Positions 1 to 9,268 of a DNA stretch of 64,000 nucleotides are shown here, piece by piece; positions within the stretch are counted from its first letter, which is position 1, and every line of letters starts with the position of its first letter. Made by a program: the position numbers and the translations under genes. The notes under the pieces were generated by a model. It was not told where the DNA came from. It ran no database searches and saw only the letters and a program-made list of their open reading frames with translations. The DNA lies in NCBI RefSeq assembly GCF_001905505.1, contig NZ_LIPG01000002.1:1383360-1447359 (forward strand), written 5' to 3'. The DNA comes from Streptomyces sp. CB02058. GTDB lineage: Bacteria; Actinomycetota; Actinomycetes; Streptomycetales; Streptomycetaceae.

Positions 1-1171
1 GGTGCGCGGGCGTGTCGCCGCTCCCCGTCTCCGTCTGTCCGGGAGCGTCCGGCGTGTCGGGCCCGGCGCCCTCCGGGCCGCCGGCGTCGGGGCCGCCGCC
101 CTGCGGAGGAACCCCGCCGCCCGGCCCGTCGGGGTCCGGATCGTCGTCGCCGCCCCGCTCGTCCGCCGCGTCCTCCAGGGCCTCGTCCAGCTTGTCCTCG
201 TCCAGCCCGGGCGCGTCGAACGGGTTGCGCCTGCGCCGGTGGGGGAGCGCCAGAAGCGCGGCCTGCCGCACGTCGTCGGCGACGACCTCGTCCCTCCCCG
301 CCCACGCGGCCAGCGCCGTCGCGGTGCGGGCCATCACGATGTCGGCCCGCATCCCGTCGACCTCGAACGCCGCGCACGTCGCCGCGATCTGCCGCAACAC
401 GCCGTCGCCGAGCACCACATGGGGCAGCAGGGCGCGCGCGGCGACGATCCGCTCACGCAGCGCGCCCTCCTCGTCCGCCCACCGCGCGGCGAAGGCGGCC
501 GGATCGTCGTCGTAGGCGAGCCGCCGGCGCACGACCTCCACGCGCAGATCCGTGTCCCGGGATGCGGCGACCTCGACGGTCAGACCGAAGCGGTCCAGCA
601 ACTGCGGCCGGAGCTCGCCCTCTTCGGGGTTCATCGTCCCGACCAGCAGGAAGCGTGACGCGTGGCGTACGGAGACGCCCTCGCGCTCCACGTACGACGC
701 GCCCATCGCCGCCGCGTCGAGCAGCAGGTCCACCAGGTGGTCGTGGAGCAGGTTGACCTCGTCCACGTACAGGATCCCGCGGTGCGCGTCGGCGAGGAGT
801 CCCGGCTCGAAGGCCTTCACGCCCTCGGAGAGCGCCCGTTCGATGTCGAGCGCCCCGACGAGCCGGTCCTCCGACGCGCCGACGGGCAGCTCCACGGTCC
901 GTGCCGCACGCGACACGCCCGGTGCCTCCTCGTGCGGACCGTCGGGGCACGCCGGATCGGGCGCCGCGGGGTCGCACGAGAACCGGCAGCCCGCCACCAC
1001 CGCGACCTCCGGCATGAGCGCGGCGAGCGCCCGCACGGCGGTGGACTTGGCGGTGCCCTTCTCACCCCGGACGAGGACCCCGCCGACGGCCGGACTCACC
1101 GCGTTGAGCAGGAGCCCGAGCCGCAGATCGTCCTGCCCGACCAGGGCGGTGAAGGGATACGGCGTACTCAC
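1..1171 (-). CDS. Magnesium/cobalt chelatase-like AAA ATPase (C-terminus outside window)
   Basis: Reading the minus strand from a GTG at 1171 gives an AAA+ ATPase of the ChlI/ChlD (BchI/BchD) family. Walker [10 protein letters not shown] lies near residues 36-44 and Walker [12 protein letters not shown] near 137-147. The C-terminal part in view is an Asp/Pro/Gly-rich acidic linker typical of ChlD-type subunits. The VWA domain expected after it lies beyond position 1, so the gene is partial by window edge only. The start overlaps the cobQ stop by 4 bases (GTGA) and a GGAGG-like site precedes it. Because it follows cobQ and cobD, it probably serves a cobaltochelatase with CobN in B12 synthesis; a Mg-chelatase role is less likely in a non-photosynthetic actinomycete. 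Confidence 0.88.
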   Translation of the reverse strand, partial: MSTPYPFTALVGQDDLRLGLLLNAVSPAVGGVLVRGEKGTAKSTAVRALAALMPEVAVVAGCRFSCDPAAPDPACPDGPHEEAPGVSRAARTVELPVGASEDRLVGALDIERALSEGVKAFEPGLLADAHRGILYVDEVNLLHDHLVDLLLDAAAMGASYVEREGVSVRHASRFLLVGTMNPEEGELRPQLLDRFGLTVEVAASRDTDLRVEVVRRRLAYDDDPAAFAARWADEEGALRERIVAARALLPHVVLGDGVLRQIAATCAAFEVDGMRADIVMARTATALAAWAGRDEVVADDVRQAALLALPHRRRRNPFDAPGLDEDKLDEALEDAADERGGDDDPDPDGPGGGVPPQGGGPDAGGPEGAGPDTPDAPGQTETGSGDTPAH

Positions 1172-2748
1172 GGAGCCTCCTCTGTCGCATGTACAACCGG
1201 TCCGGACGCATCGGGCGTCCGAGCCGCGGGCGGGGCGGGCGCGGGCGGCGCGCCCGGCGCGATGAACGGCAGCCCCTCGGGCGCGCCGGTCTCGATCAGC
1301 CGCCACAGCGCGTCCGTGTCCGCGTGTTCCTCGATCAGATCGCCCAGCCGGTCGAGCTGTTCCTCCCGCAGCGCCTCGAAACTCGTGTCCGGAGCGGCCT
1401 TGAACCTCCGCCCCGAAGCCCGCGCGACCTCGCCCAGGAACGCCCGCCGGAACGCGTCGCTCTCCAGCGACCCGTGCCAGTGCGTCCCCCACACCGGGCC
1501 CACCCGGCACCCGTCCAGGAACGGCTCGCCGCCGAGCACTTCGGCGACCCCGTGATGGATCTCGTAGCCCTCCACCGGTTCCCCGAGCGCCGTACCGACG
1601 GGCCTCTCCAGGACCTTCTCCCGGCCGAAGCGGACGCGCACGGGCAGCAGTCCGAGCCCTTCGACCAGTCCGGCCCGCGACTCCACGTCGTCCTCGATCC
1701 ACTCGCCGAGCACCTGGAACCCGCCGCAGATGCCCAGCACCGGCCGCCCCTCGGCGGCCCGCCGCGCCAGCGCGCCGGCGAGCCCCCGCTCCCGCAGCCA
1801 CGCCAGCGCCTTCACGGTGCCGCGCGTCCCGGGCACGATCACGAGGTCCGCGTCGGCGAGCTCCTCCGCCCGGTCCACGAACCGCACCACCACACCCGGC
1901 TCGGCCGCCAGGGCGTCCACATCGGTGAAGTTCGACATCAGCGGTACGGCGCACACCGCGACCCGCAGGACGTCCTCGCCGTGCGGCGGAGCCACGACCG
2001 ACTCCCGCACGGTCCCGCGCATCGAGACGCGCAGCCCGTCCTCCTCGTCGATGCCCAGCCCGTGGGCGTACGGCAGCACCCCGTACGTCCGCCGCCCGGT
2101 GAGTCCGAGCAGCATGTCGAGGCCGGGCTCCAGCAGCGACACGTCACCGCGGAACTTGTTGACGAGGTATCCGGCGACCAGCGCCTGGTCCTCGGGGCTC
2201 AGCAGCGCCGTCGTGCCGAAGAACGACGCGAAGACCCCGCCCCTGTCGATGTCCCCGACCACCAGAACGGGGAAGCGCGCGGCCCGCGCGATGCCCATGT
2301 TCACGATGTCCGTGCGCCGCAGATTGATCTCGGCCGGGCTGCCCGCCCCCTCGCAGATCACGGCGTCATACGTGCCCCGCAGCTGCTCCAGGCAGTCCAC
2401 GACGGTCCCCAGCAGAGCTTCCTGGCGCCCTCCGTGGTAGCCGCGCGCACTCATCTCGCCGACCGGCTTCCCCATCAGGACGACCTGGCTGGAGCGGTCG
2501 CCGCCGGGCTTGAGCAGCACCGGGTTCATCAGCGCCGAGGGCTCCACCCGGGCCGCCTGCGCCTGCATCGCCTGCGCGCGGCCGATCTCGGCCCCCTCAC
2601 GGGTGACGAACGAGTTCAGCGACATGTTCTGCGCCTTGAACGGCGCGACCTTCACCCCCCGGCGCACCAGCCACCGGCAGATGCCGGCCGTGACGACGCT
2701 CTTGCCCGCGTCCGAAGTGGTGCCGGCCACCAGCAGCCCGCCGCTCAT
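1168..2748 (-). CDS. cobQ: Cobyric acid synthase
   Basis: The protein of 526 residues is cobyric acid synthase (CobQ/CbiP). It performs ATP- and glutamine-dependent amidation of the corrin side chains at b, d, e and g. The N-terminus is a dethiobiotin-synthetase-like P-loop domain with GTTSDAGKS followed by [10 protein letters not shown]. The C-terminal half is a class I glutamine amidotransferase domain with the nucleophile region [11 protein letters not shown] and the His in YEIHHG. I start at ATG 2748 because its ATGA overlap with the cobD stop gives translational coupling. A longer in-frame reading upstream runs through cobD and is not real. A Pro/Ala-rich tail of about 25 residues closes the protein. 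Confidence 0.96.
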   Translation of the reverse strand: MSGGLLVAGTTSDAGKSVVTAGICRWLVRRGVKVAPFKAQNMSLNSFVTREGAEIGRAQAMQAQAARVEPSALMNPVLLKPGGDRSSQVVLMGKPVGEMSARGYHGGRQEALLGTVVDCLEQLRGTYDAVICEGAGSPAEINLRRTDIVNMGIARAARFPVLVVGDIDRGGVFASFFGTTALLSPEDQALVAGYLVNKFRGDVSLLEPGLDMLLGLTGRRTYGVLPYAHGLGIDEEDGLRVSMRGTVRESVVAPPHGEDVLRVAVCAVPLMSNFTDVDALAAEPGVVVRFVDRAEELADADLVIVPGTRGTVKALAWLRERGLAGALARRAAEGRPVLGICGGFQVLGEWIEDDVESRAGLVEGLGLLPVRVRFGREKVLERPVGTALGEPVEGYEIHHGVAEVLGGEPFLDGCRVGPVWGTHWHGSLESDAFRRAFLGEVARASGRRFKAAPDTSFEALREEQLDRLGDLIEEHADTDALWRLIETGAPEGLPFIAPGAPPAPAPPAARTPDASGPVVHATEEAP

Positions 2749-3689
2749 CTGCCCCTCCGCCCCATGGCCGACCGCCCCGCCGCACACACGGCGAGGGCCA
2801 GCACACTCACCCGGCGCGACAGCCGCACCGCGCGTTCGATGTCCTCGGCCCGCACCTCGCGGCCGGCCTCCCCGTTGAGCACGGGCCGGTGCTCGACCCG
2901 CCCGCCGTACGCCAGGGTGCCGCCCAGCCGTACGCCGAGCGCACCGGCGAACGCGGCCTCCACCGGGCCCGCGTTGGGGCTCGGATGCCGGTCCGCGTCG
3001 GCCCGCCAGGCCCGGACGGCCTCGCGCGGGCGTCCCCCGGCCGCCACCGCCAGCGCGGCGGTCAGCCGGGCTCCCGGCCAGCCCGCGAGGTCGTCGAGCC
3101 GGGCGGACGCCCAGCCGTAGCGCCGGTGACGCGGCGACTTGTGCCCCACCATGGCGTCGAGGGTGTTGACGGCCCGGAAGCCGACCAGCCCGGGTACGCC
3201 GCCGAGCGCACCCCACACCAGAGCCCCCACCACCGCGTCCGAGGTGTTCTCGGCGACGGACTCCACCACCGCCCGGGCGATCTGCTGCCCGTTAAGGGCC
3301 TGCGGATCGCGGCCGCACAGATGCGGCAGCCGCTCCCGGGCCCTCTCGATGTCCCCGGCGGCCAGCGCCCCGCCGATGGCGCGGGCCTCGCGGCCCAGCG
3401 ACGTACCCCCGACGACGGACCAGGTGGCGGCGGCGGTCAGTGCCACGGCCGCGGCCGGACGGCCGCGCACGGCACGGGCGGCCAGGACGGCGGCGCCCGT
3501 GGCGCCCCCGGCGCAGACGAGCGTGTGCAGGGCGCCCCAGCCGCGGTGGTCGCGCCACAGCCGGCTCTCGGCAGCCGCGGCGGCCCGCCCGAAGGCGGCG
3601 ACGGGATGGCCCCGCCGGGGATCGCCGAGCAGCAGGTCGCCGATCAGGCCGGCGGCGGCGCCGTACGCGAAGATGCGGTCGGCTCGCAC
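2745..3689 (-). CDS. cobD: Adenosylcobinamide-phosphate synthase (CobD/CbiB)
   Basis: A membrane protein of 314 residues of the CobD/CbiB family, which attaches the aminopropanol arm to adenosylcobyric acid. The N-terminal signature GDPRRGHPVAAFG and the central motifs ENTSDAVVGALVWG and NTLDAMVGHKS are typical. The start is GTG 3689, with no good Shine-Dalgarno of its own. A candidate 24-codon leader ORF stops 4 bases upstream, so initiation may be coupled. It is the first biosynthetic gene of the operon (cobD-cobQ-chelatase, overlapping by 4 bases each) and lies just downstream of the B12 riboswitch. Confidence 0.95.
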   Translation of the reverse strand: MRADRIFAYGAAAGLIGDLLLGDPRRGHPVAAFGRAAAAAESRLWRDHRGWGALHTLVCAGGATGAAVLAARAVRGRPAAAVALTAAATWSVVGGTSLGREARAIGGALAAGDIERARERLPHLCGRDPQALNGQQIARAVVESVAENTSDAVVGALVWGALGGVPGLVGFRAVNTLDAMVGHKSPRHRRYGWASARLDDLAGWPGARLTAALAVAAGGRPREAVRAWRADADRHPSPNAGPVEAAFAGALGVRLGGTLAYGGRVEHRPVLNGEAGREVRAEDIERAVRLSRRVSVLALAVCAAGRSAMGRRGR

Positions 3690-3693
3690 GCGC

Positions 3694-3768
3694 TCAGCCG
3701 GCCGTCGCGCCTCGAAGGACCTTCGCAGCGGGTGGCGGTGGGGTGACCGACGCAGGGCAGCCAGACAT
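3694..3768 (-). CDS. Candidate 24-codon leader ORF between B12 riboswitch and cobD
   Basis: An ATG at 3768 is preceded at 8 bases by GTGAGGAC (3776-3783), the only good ribosome-binding site between the riboswitch and cobD. The reading frame runs 24 codons and ends in TGA at 3694-3696; four bases later comes the cobD GTG. The product is Pro-rich (five Pro in its middle) and I recognise no family. The layout suggests that the riboswitch controls this site and that cobD is translated by coupling. It could equally be a chance ORF. Confidence 0.4.
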   Translation of the reverse strand: MSGCPASVTPPPPAAKVLRGATAG

Positions 3769-3784
3769 GGCGTATGTCCTCACT

Positions 3785-3990
3785 CAGGGTCCGCGCCCTG
3801 GTTCGACGTGACCGGCGACGAGAGTCTCCTGGCTTCCGGATCCGCAGGTCCTCCGGCCTTCCAGTCCGCGGTGGCGGACCGTGACTTCCGTGTGGAGGAC
3901 TGCTCCCCGGTGACAGTGGCGGGACCGCGCCGGATTCGCACCGGCTTCCTCTCCTGTCGCCGCAAATGGCTCCGGCAGTCCACCATGCCC
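3785..3990 (-). promoter_or_regulatory. Adenosylcobalamin (B12) riboswitch
   Basis: On the minus strand the conserved core GAAGCCGGTGCGAATCCGGC and CGGTCCCGCCACTGT (about 3905-3950) is followed by the B12 box GCCAGGAGACTC (about 3823-3833). Both are hallmarks of cobalamin riboswitches. A short hairpin CAGGG/CCCTG (3785-3800) ends right at the GTGAGGAC ribosome-binding site (3776-3783), a plausible translational expression platform. It precedes cobD-cobQ-chelatase, so B12 should repress its own synthesis. The 5' limit is approximate. Confidence 0.93.
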
Positions 3991-4031
3991 CGCGAACACC
4001 AGTCAACCTGCCGTTGACCTGCGGGGCTTCA

Positions 4032-4074
4032 GTGTGCTGAGACGCACACCGGACCGGACACGAGGTGTGTCCGG
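4032..4074 (-). terminator. Tandem hairpins after the phosphate transporter operon
   Basis: Two hairpins lie just downstream of the minus-strand pit operon: CCGGACAC/GTGTCCGG with a 5-base loop (4054-4074), and GTGTGC/GCACAC (4032-4049). There is no strong U-tract, as is common in Streptomyces. They separate the pit operon from the B12 riboswitch. Confidence 0.6.
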
Positions 4075-4099
4075 CCCGGGTGGGTGTCCGTTCGGGGGA

Positions 4100-4321
4100 T
4101 CAGGCGACGATCAGATAGATCCCGTACGCGACCGCCGCCACGCACAGCGCGAAGCAGGTGTACGCGCCGGTGCGCGCCAGGACGGCGGAACCGCCCCCCT
4201 GTGCCGGCGACGCCTGCTTGGCGAGAGCCGTGATGCCGAGGGTGAAGAGGCCGACCAGCGCGACGGTGACCACGAGGCTGACGCCGAAGACGGAAGCGAG
4301 GGCTGCCCAGTCGATGTTCAT
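4100..4321 (-). CDS. Small two-helix membrane protein downstream of pit
   Basis: A 73-residue protein with two hydrophobic segments (about residues 9-33 and 50-72) separated by a short polar loop containing GGGSAVLART. I recognise no named family beyond a small actinobacterial protein kept next to PiT transporters. It starts 12 bases after the pit stop, so the two are very probably co-transcribed. An accessory role for the carrier is inference only. Confidence 0.8.
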   Translation of the reverse strand: MNIDWAALASVFGVSLVVTVALVGLFTLGITALAKQASPAQGGGSAVLARTGAYTCFALCVAAVAYGIYLIVA

Positions 4322-4333
4322 GCGGATCTGTCC

Positions 4334-5596
4334 TTACACCTTGGCCGGCCGGGCCGGATCGGCCGGAGTCTCGGCCGTCGTGGCCGGGGCGTGGATGGTG
4401 GTCTTGAGGTCCGCGACGCCCGAGCCGACGGGCGGCGGGCTGACGGCCGCGATGGCGGTCGTGACGACGCCCGCGGGCTCGTCCCCGGTCGCGTTGACGT
4501 TGGTGTGGTCGACCGGCTTGCGGCGCGACAGCAGCCAGATGGCACCGGAGCCCGCGACGAGCAGGACGGCGACGACCGCGACACCCCAGGGGCCCTGCTT
4601 GGTCAGGAACTCGGCGCCCGCTCCGACCAGACCGGCGGCCGGCAGCGTCAGGCCCCAGGCGACGAACATCCGGGTCGCGGTGGACCAGCGGACCACGCCC
4701 CCCTTGCGCCCGAGGCCCGCGCCCATGACCGCGCCGGAGCAGGACTGGGTGGTCGAGAGGGAGAAGCCGAGGTGCGACGAGGCCAGGATGACCGTGGCCG
4801 CACTGGTCTGGGCCGCGAAGCCCTGCGGCGGGCGCAGGTCGGTGAGGCCGCTGCCCATGGTGCGGATGATGCGCCAGCCGCCGAGGTAGGTGCCCAGCGC
4901 GATGGCGATACCGGCGGAGGCGATGACCCAGACCGGCGGGTTGGAGCCGGGGGCGAGGACGCCGCCGGTGACCAGCGCCAGGGTGATGATGCCCATGGTC
5001 TTCTGCGCGTCGTTGGTGCCGTGGGCGAGCGAGACGAGGCCCGCCGACGCGATCTGACCGGCGCGGTAGCCCTTGGCGGTCGACTCGAGCTGCGCGGGAT
5101 CGGTGATCTTCCGGTTGATGCGGTACGTCAGCCTCGTCGCCAGCAGCGCGGCCAGACCGGCCACGAGCGGGGCGGCGATCGCGGGCAGCAGGACCTTCGT
5201 GACGACGGTGCCGCCGTTGATCGAGGACCAGCCGGCCGACATGACCGCGGCGCCGATGAGGCCGCCGAAGAGTGCGTGGGAGGAGCTGGAGGGCAGGCCG
5301 ACCAGCCAGGTCAGCAGATTCCACAGGATGGCGCCGACGAGTGCGGCGAAGATGACCTCGGTTCTGAGGCCGTCCTCGTTGATGATCCCGCCGGAGATCG
5401 TCTTGGCGACCTCCACGGACAGGAACGCGCCGACCAGGTTGAGAACGGCGGACATGGCCACCGCGGTCTTGGGCTTGAGAGCGCCGGTCGAGATGGTGGT
5501 GGCCATCGCGTTGGCGGTGTCGTGGAAACCGTTCGTGAAATCGAACACGAGAGCTGTCACGATCACAATCGCGAGCAGCAGCGTGATGTGTTCCAT
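4334..5596 (-). CDS. pitH2: PiT-family low-affinity inorganic phosphate transporter
   Basis: A 420-residue polytopic protein of the PiT family (PF01384), which imports metal-phosphate with protons. The duplicated PiT signature is visible as DFTNGFHDTANAMAT near the N-terminus and SLAHGTNDAQKTMGI in the second half. GLPSSSSHALFGG and the matching STTQSCSGAVMGAG are also typical. Ten to twelve membrane segments are expected. A PHO box lies 37 bases upstream of the ATG, so PhoR-PhoP control is likely, as I recall for S. coelicolor pitH2 (SCO1845). The start is preceded only by a weak ribosome-binding site. Confidence 0.95.
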   Translation of the reverse strand: MEHITLLLAIVIVTALVFDFTNGFHDTANAMATTISTGALKPKTAVAMSAVLNLVGAFLSVEVAKTISGGIINEDGLRTEVIFAALVGAILWNLLTWLVGLPSSSSHALFGGLIGAAVMSAGWSSINGGTVVTKVLLPAIAAPLVAGLAALLATRLTYRINRKITDPAQLESTAKGYRAGQIASAGLVSLAHGTNDAQKTMGIITLALVTGGVLAPGSNPPVWVIASAGIAIALGTYLGGWRIIRTMGSGLTDLRPPQGFAAQTSAATVILASSHLGFSLSTTQSCSGAVMGAGLGRKGGVVRWSTATRMFVAWGLTLPAAGLVGAGAEFLTKQGPWGVAVVAVLLVAGSGAIWLLSRRKPVDHTNVNATGDEPAGVVTTAIAAVSPPPVGSGVADLKTTIHAPATTAETPADPARPAKV

Positions 5597-5632
5597 TTAC
5601 CCAGGCAATCGTTCGACGTCATTGGCACGTGG

Positions 5633-5665
5633 AACGTAAGCAACCTGGATGAACGGAAGGTGAAC
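5633..5665 (-). promoter_or_regulatory. PHO box (PhoP binding direct repeats) upstream of pit
   Basis: On the minus strand two adjacent 11-base repeats, GTTCACCTTCC (5655-5665) and GTTCATCCAGG (5644-5654), match the Streptomyces PHO-box unit G(G/T)TCAYYYR(G/C)G well. A third degenerate unit, TTGCTTACGTT, follows (5633-5643). The array ends 37 bases before the pit start. Confidence 0.8.
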
Positions 5666-5894
5666 TGGGCAGGGCGGCACGGTGACCCCAACCGCGTATG
5701 CGCATTCCGCTTGTGAGTTTCCTGAGCGGCCCGGAGAGCCCGCGCCGGTGCGGCGACTGGCCGGTGGGGCAGGACCCGGCTCCGTGGCCTGCCGCGCACC
5801 CCCCGCCGAAGAGACCTCGGTCACCTGATCGTCCGGTCACCGCGCCCCGAGGGCTGTCCCGCCGGGGATCACGGGACGGTCCTAGGATCGCCGC

Positions 5895-6554
5895 ATGAGC
5901 GACGCGGACCAGGACGAGATCGGCCGGGCGTGGCACGACGTCGTGGGGACGGCCCGCAGGACACGGGCGGAGGGGCTGGTCGTCGGCACCTCGGGCAACG
6001 TGTCGGCCCGGGTCGGCGACACCGTGCTGGTGACCCCCACCGGTGTGCCCTACGACCGGCTGGGCCCGGGGGACGCCGTCGGCGTCGACCTCGAGGGCCG
6101 CCAGGTGCTGGGAGAGCTGCTGCCGACCAGCGAACTCCCGCTCCACCTGGCCGTCTACCGCAACACCGGGGCCCGGGCCGTCGTCCACACCCACGCCGTC
6201 CACGCCACGGCCGTCTCCACCCTCGTCACCGAGGTCCCGCTCGTCCACTACGCCGCCGCCCTGCTCGGCGGCCCCGTCCGCACGGCCCCCTACGCCCGCT
6301 ACGGGACCCGGGAGCTCGCCGACACCATGCTGGCCGCCCTGCGCGACCGCACCGGCTGCCTGCTCCGCAACCACGGCACCGTCACCTACGGGGACACCCT
6401 CGACGAGGCATACGACCGGACCGCCCAGCTCGAATGGATGTGCAGGCTCTGGCTCACCGCGAGCTCCGTGCCGGGCCTGAGCCCCGCCCTCCTCTCACCC
6501 GCCGAGCTCATGGAGGCGCAGGAGGCCCTGAAGGGTTACGGCCAGCCCGGCTGA
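5895..6554 (+). CDS. Class II aldolase/adducin family protein (fuculose-phosphate aldolase-like)
   Basis: A 219-residue class II aldolase. The zinc-binding histidines are seen in VVHTHAVHATA and in LRNHGTVTYG. The phosphate-binding GTSGNVSAR and the catalytic Glu region PTSELPLH are present. Such enzymes cleave L-fuculose-1-phosphate or epimerise ribulose-5-phosphate. The true substrate cannot be told here because no sugar operon surrounds it. It is transcribed away from pit and begins at ATG 5895. Confidence 0.9.
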   Translation: MSDADQDEIGRAWHDVVGTARRTRAEGLVVGTSGNVSARVGDTVLVTPTGVPYDRLGPGDAVGVDLEGRQVLGELLPTSELPLHLAVYRNTGARAVVHTHAVHATAVSTLVTEVPLVHYAAALLGGPVRTAPYARYGTRELADTMLAALRDRTGCLLRNHGTVTYGDTLDEAYDRTAQLEWMCRLWLTASSVPGLSPALLSPAELMEAQEALKGYGQPG

Positions 6555-6622
6555 GCCCGGCACGCGCACCGTACGGACGCGGCCCACTGGCAGCCCGTGC
6601 CCCTGCCCAGGACACTGGAGCC

Positions 6623-7762
6623 GTGCGCCCGGCAACCGCGGCGGCAGCAGCCGTCACCACGATCCTCGGCGTCGGCGCGGCAACGGTCGCCGCCGGCCGC
6701 TACGCCAGCGACGCCGCCCTCGGGGCGCCCTCGCCACGGCCCTTCCCCGGCGACCGCCGCCTCACCGTGCACGCCACCGCGGCCGGCCAGGTGACCCTGA
6801 CCCGCTCGTTTCCCGCGCTGCGCCCGGGCACGTACGGACTGACGGGCCGCGACGTCCACGCGGTCGTCGGCCCGGTGGTCGAACAGCAGCCCCACGGGTC
6901 CGGCGCGTCCGCCGCCACCGTCGTGCGCCGGCTGGAACGCGTCAACCTCGGCAGCCTGAAACCGGGCACCAGGGTCCGGCTCACCCCGGAACTCCACCGG
7001 GGCGACCCGCACGCCGCCCTCGGCCTCGGCTACAAGGAGACCGAGATCCCCGGGGAGCTCGGAGCGCTGCCCGCCTGGTTCGTGCCCGGCGCGCGCGACA
7101 CCTGGGTGATCACCGTGCACGGTCTCGGCACCACCCGGGAGCACCCCCTCAACGTCCTCGGCTTCCTTCACGGCCAGCAGTTCCCCGTGCTGGACCTCGC
7201 CTACCGCGGCGACCCCGGCGCCCCGCGTTCCCCGGACGGCCTGGCCCACCTCGGCGAGTCCGAATGGCGCGACCTCGACGCCGCCATCCGCTACGCCGTG
7301 CGCTACGGCGCCGAGAACGTCATCGTCCACGGCTGGTCGACCGGCGCGTCGATGGCCCTGCACGCGGCCGTCAACTCCGCGCTCCGCGACCGCATCCGCG
7401 GTCTCGTCCTCGACTCCCCGGTCCTGGACTGGAAGACCACCCTGCGCGCCCTCGCCTCCGCCCGAGGCGTCCCCTCCGCGCTGATGCCCCTCGCCGTCCG
7501 GGCCGCCCAGGGCCAGACCGGTCTGTACGGGGCCCGGCTCCTGGACACCTCGGTGCCGACGGCCCTGCACGTGCCCACCCTGATCTTCCACGGCCCCGAC
7601 GACACGCTGGCCCCCTGGCAGCAGTCCCGGGAATTCGCCGCGCGCCGCCCCGACCTGGTGACCCTGCACCCGGTACCCGAGGCTCCGCACGGTGCGATGT
7701 GGAACGCCGATCCCGCCGGTTACGAGGAGGCGCTGCGGCGCTTCCTCACGCCCCTGATGTGA
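6623..7762 (+). CDS. Alpha/beta-hydrolase with N-terminal membrane anchor or signal
   Basis: A 379-residue protein starting at GTG 6623, preceded by CTGGAG. The first 25 residues are Ala-rich and hydrophobic (AAAAAVTTILGVGAATVAAG), so it is anchored or exported. The hydrolase fold lies at about 150-379: oxyanion-hole motif VHGLG, nucleophile elbow HGWSTGAS, acid loop FHGPDDTLAP and catalytic His in APHGAMW. The preceding 120 residues resemble no family I know. The substrate is unknown; a serine esterase or peptidase is the safest reading. Confidence 0.85.
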   Translation: MRPATAAAAAVTTILGVGAATVAAGRYASDAALGAPSPRPFPGDRRLTVHATAAGQVTLTRSFPALRPGTYGLTGRDVHAVVGPVVEQQPHGSGASAATVVRRLERVNLGSLKPGTRVRLTPELHRGDPHAALGLGYKETEIPGELGALPAWFVPGARDTWVITVHGLGTTREHPLNVLGFLHGQQFPVLDLAYRGDPGAPRSPDGLAHLGESEWRDLDAAIRYAVRYGAENVIVHGWSTGASMALHAAVNSALRDRIRGLVLDSPVLDWKTTLRALASARGVPSALMPLAVRAAQGQTGLYGARLLDTSVPTALHVPTLIFHGPDDTLAPWQQSREFAARRPDLVTLHPVPEAPHGAMWNADPAGYEEALRRFLTPLM

Positions 7763-7872
7763 GCTGATGGGCCGGAACCGCCCGGTTGATCACCCGGCCC
7801 CGGGGCCTCCCGAACCCCGGTGACACGGCTTCCGTTTGGGCTTTCGGCCCGTCAGAGGCAAGACTGCTCCTC

Positions 7873-9246
7873 GTGACGTCCCGTACCCCGCGCGACTCCA
7901 GGCTGCGACTTGTCCGCCCGCGACCCCAGGCGACCGCCCGTAAGGCCGTGACGACCCGGCGCACCAGGCCGGCCCCCCGCCCACCCGAGGGCACACCGCC
8001 CCCGGCGGAACTGGCACGCCAGGCCAGGGCCGTGCTGGCCGACGCCGTGCGGATCGCGCACTGGGCGGCGGACGGCAGGAGCCCCGGGTCCGCCCCGCTC
8101 GCGGCCCAGGCCCTGGAGCGGGCCGCCGCCTCGCTGGAGCTCTCCCCGGCCCAGGTCATGGCCGGCTGGGACAGGGCCAGGCTGGCCGGACTCATCGAGT
8201 TGCACGGCGACACCGCCCGTCCCGGCTGGCGGCTGCGCGCCTGGGACCGCGACGACTCCGCCGTGCTCCGCGGCTGGGTGGCGCTCTTCGACGCCTGGTC
8301 GCTCGTCCACGCCTCGCCCGAGGGCATCGAGGCCGCGGCCGTGGCGGAGGCCGTCGAGGCAGTGCCCCAGGTGCTCTCCCTCCTCCAGCTCTCCGCGGGC
8401 CCGGTCACCGTGCCCGCGCTCCTCGATCTGCTGGGCCAGCGGGTCGCCGAGCTCCACGAGGAGCGGTGCGAGGTGCCGTACGGCCCCGAGGAGCGGCCCG
8501 CCCCCGTCGGCGGGCAGTCCGCCGACCTGAACGCGCTGCTGCTCGACTGGGCCCTTGAGGGCCTCGCCTCGGTGGGCGCCCTCACGCTCGGCACCGGCCA
8601 CGCCACCCTCACCCCGCTGGGCAACTGGGCGGTCTGGGTCAAGCTGGAGCAGATCTGCGTCGCCGCGCAGAGCCCGGCCGGCAACATCGAGCAGTCCGCC
8701 GCCGACATGCTGCTCGGCTGCGCGCGCCTCACCCCCGGCCCGGCCCGCGCCGAATACCGGGCCTGGCTCGCCGCGCGGACCGTCGGCAGCGCCGTGGGCG
8801 AGCTGCTGGCGGTCGCCCGCGGCGAGGACGCCCTGCTGCGCGGGCTCGCCTTCGAGGCGCTGCGCGTCGTCGGAGCGCCCGCCGAGCCCGTCGTCCGCTC
8901 CGTCGTCACCGAAGCGCCCCTGCGCCCCTACGCGCTGCTCTGGCTCGCCGAGTACGAGGGCACCGACCCGGACGACGCCCAGGACGTCCTCAGCCGTGAG
9001 GAGGCCACCTGGCTCTGGGTCGACACCGCCGCCGCCGTCGCCGACCACGGCGAGACCGGGCTGCTGGTCAGGCATCTCGACTCCGCCGTCCAGGGCACGG
9101 TCCCCGCGCTCCTGGACGAGGTGCGGGCCGTCGGACACCCACGCACGGTCCAGGTGCTCGTCGCCCTGGCCGCCGCGCATCCGGACCCCGCGCTCGCCAA
9201 GGCCGTACGCCGCGCCGCCTTCCAGGTGCACACCGGCGGGGCGTGA
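7873..9246 (+). CDS. Conserved hypothetical protein, Ala/Leu-rich helical
   Basis: 457 residues from GTG 7873; an in-frame ATG at 7786 would add 29 residues of less convincing composition. The N-terminal 40 residues are basic (many Arg/Pro), and the rest is Ala/Leu/Glu-rich and probably helical. It lacks membrane segments or recognisable catalytic motifs. The C-terminal third (LLRGLAFEALRVVGAPAEP and similar) has a HEAT-like look. I do not recognise a function. It stands alone and converges with the VOC gene. Confidence 0.75.
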   Translation: MTSRTPRDSRLRLVRPRPQATARKAVTTRRTRPAPRPPEGTPPPAELARQARAVLADAVRIAHWAADGRSPGSAPLAAQALERAAASLELSPAQVMAGWDRARLAGLIELHGDTARPGWRLRAWDRDDSAVLRGWVALFDAWSLVHASPEGIEAAAVAEAVEAVPQVLSLLQLSAGPVTVPALLDLLGQRVAELHEERCEVPYGPEERPAPVGGQSADLNALLLDWALEGLASVGALTLGTGHATLTPLGNWAVWVKLEQICVAAQSPAGNIEQSAADMLLGCARLTPGPARAEYRAWLAARTVGSAVGELLAVARGEDALLRGLAFEALRVVGAPAEPVVRSVVTEAPLRPYALLWLAEYEGTDPDDAQDVLSREEATWLWVDTAAAVADHGETGLLVRHLDSAVQGTVPALLDEVRAVGHPRTVQVLVALAAAHPDPALAKAVRRAAFQVHTGGA

Positions 9247-9268
9247 GCGCGCGCACTCCCCGGGGCGG

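Noticed and set aside
1189..3120. Long plus-strand open frames across cobQ and cobD
   Set aside because: They are antisense shadows. The minus-strand frames have full catalytic motifs and coupled overlaps under a riboswitch.
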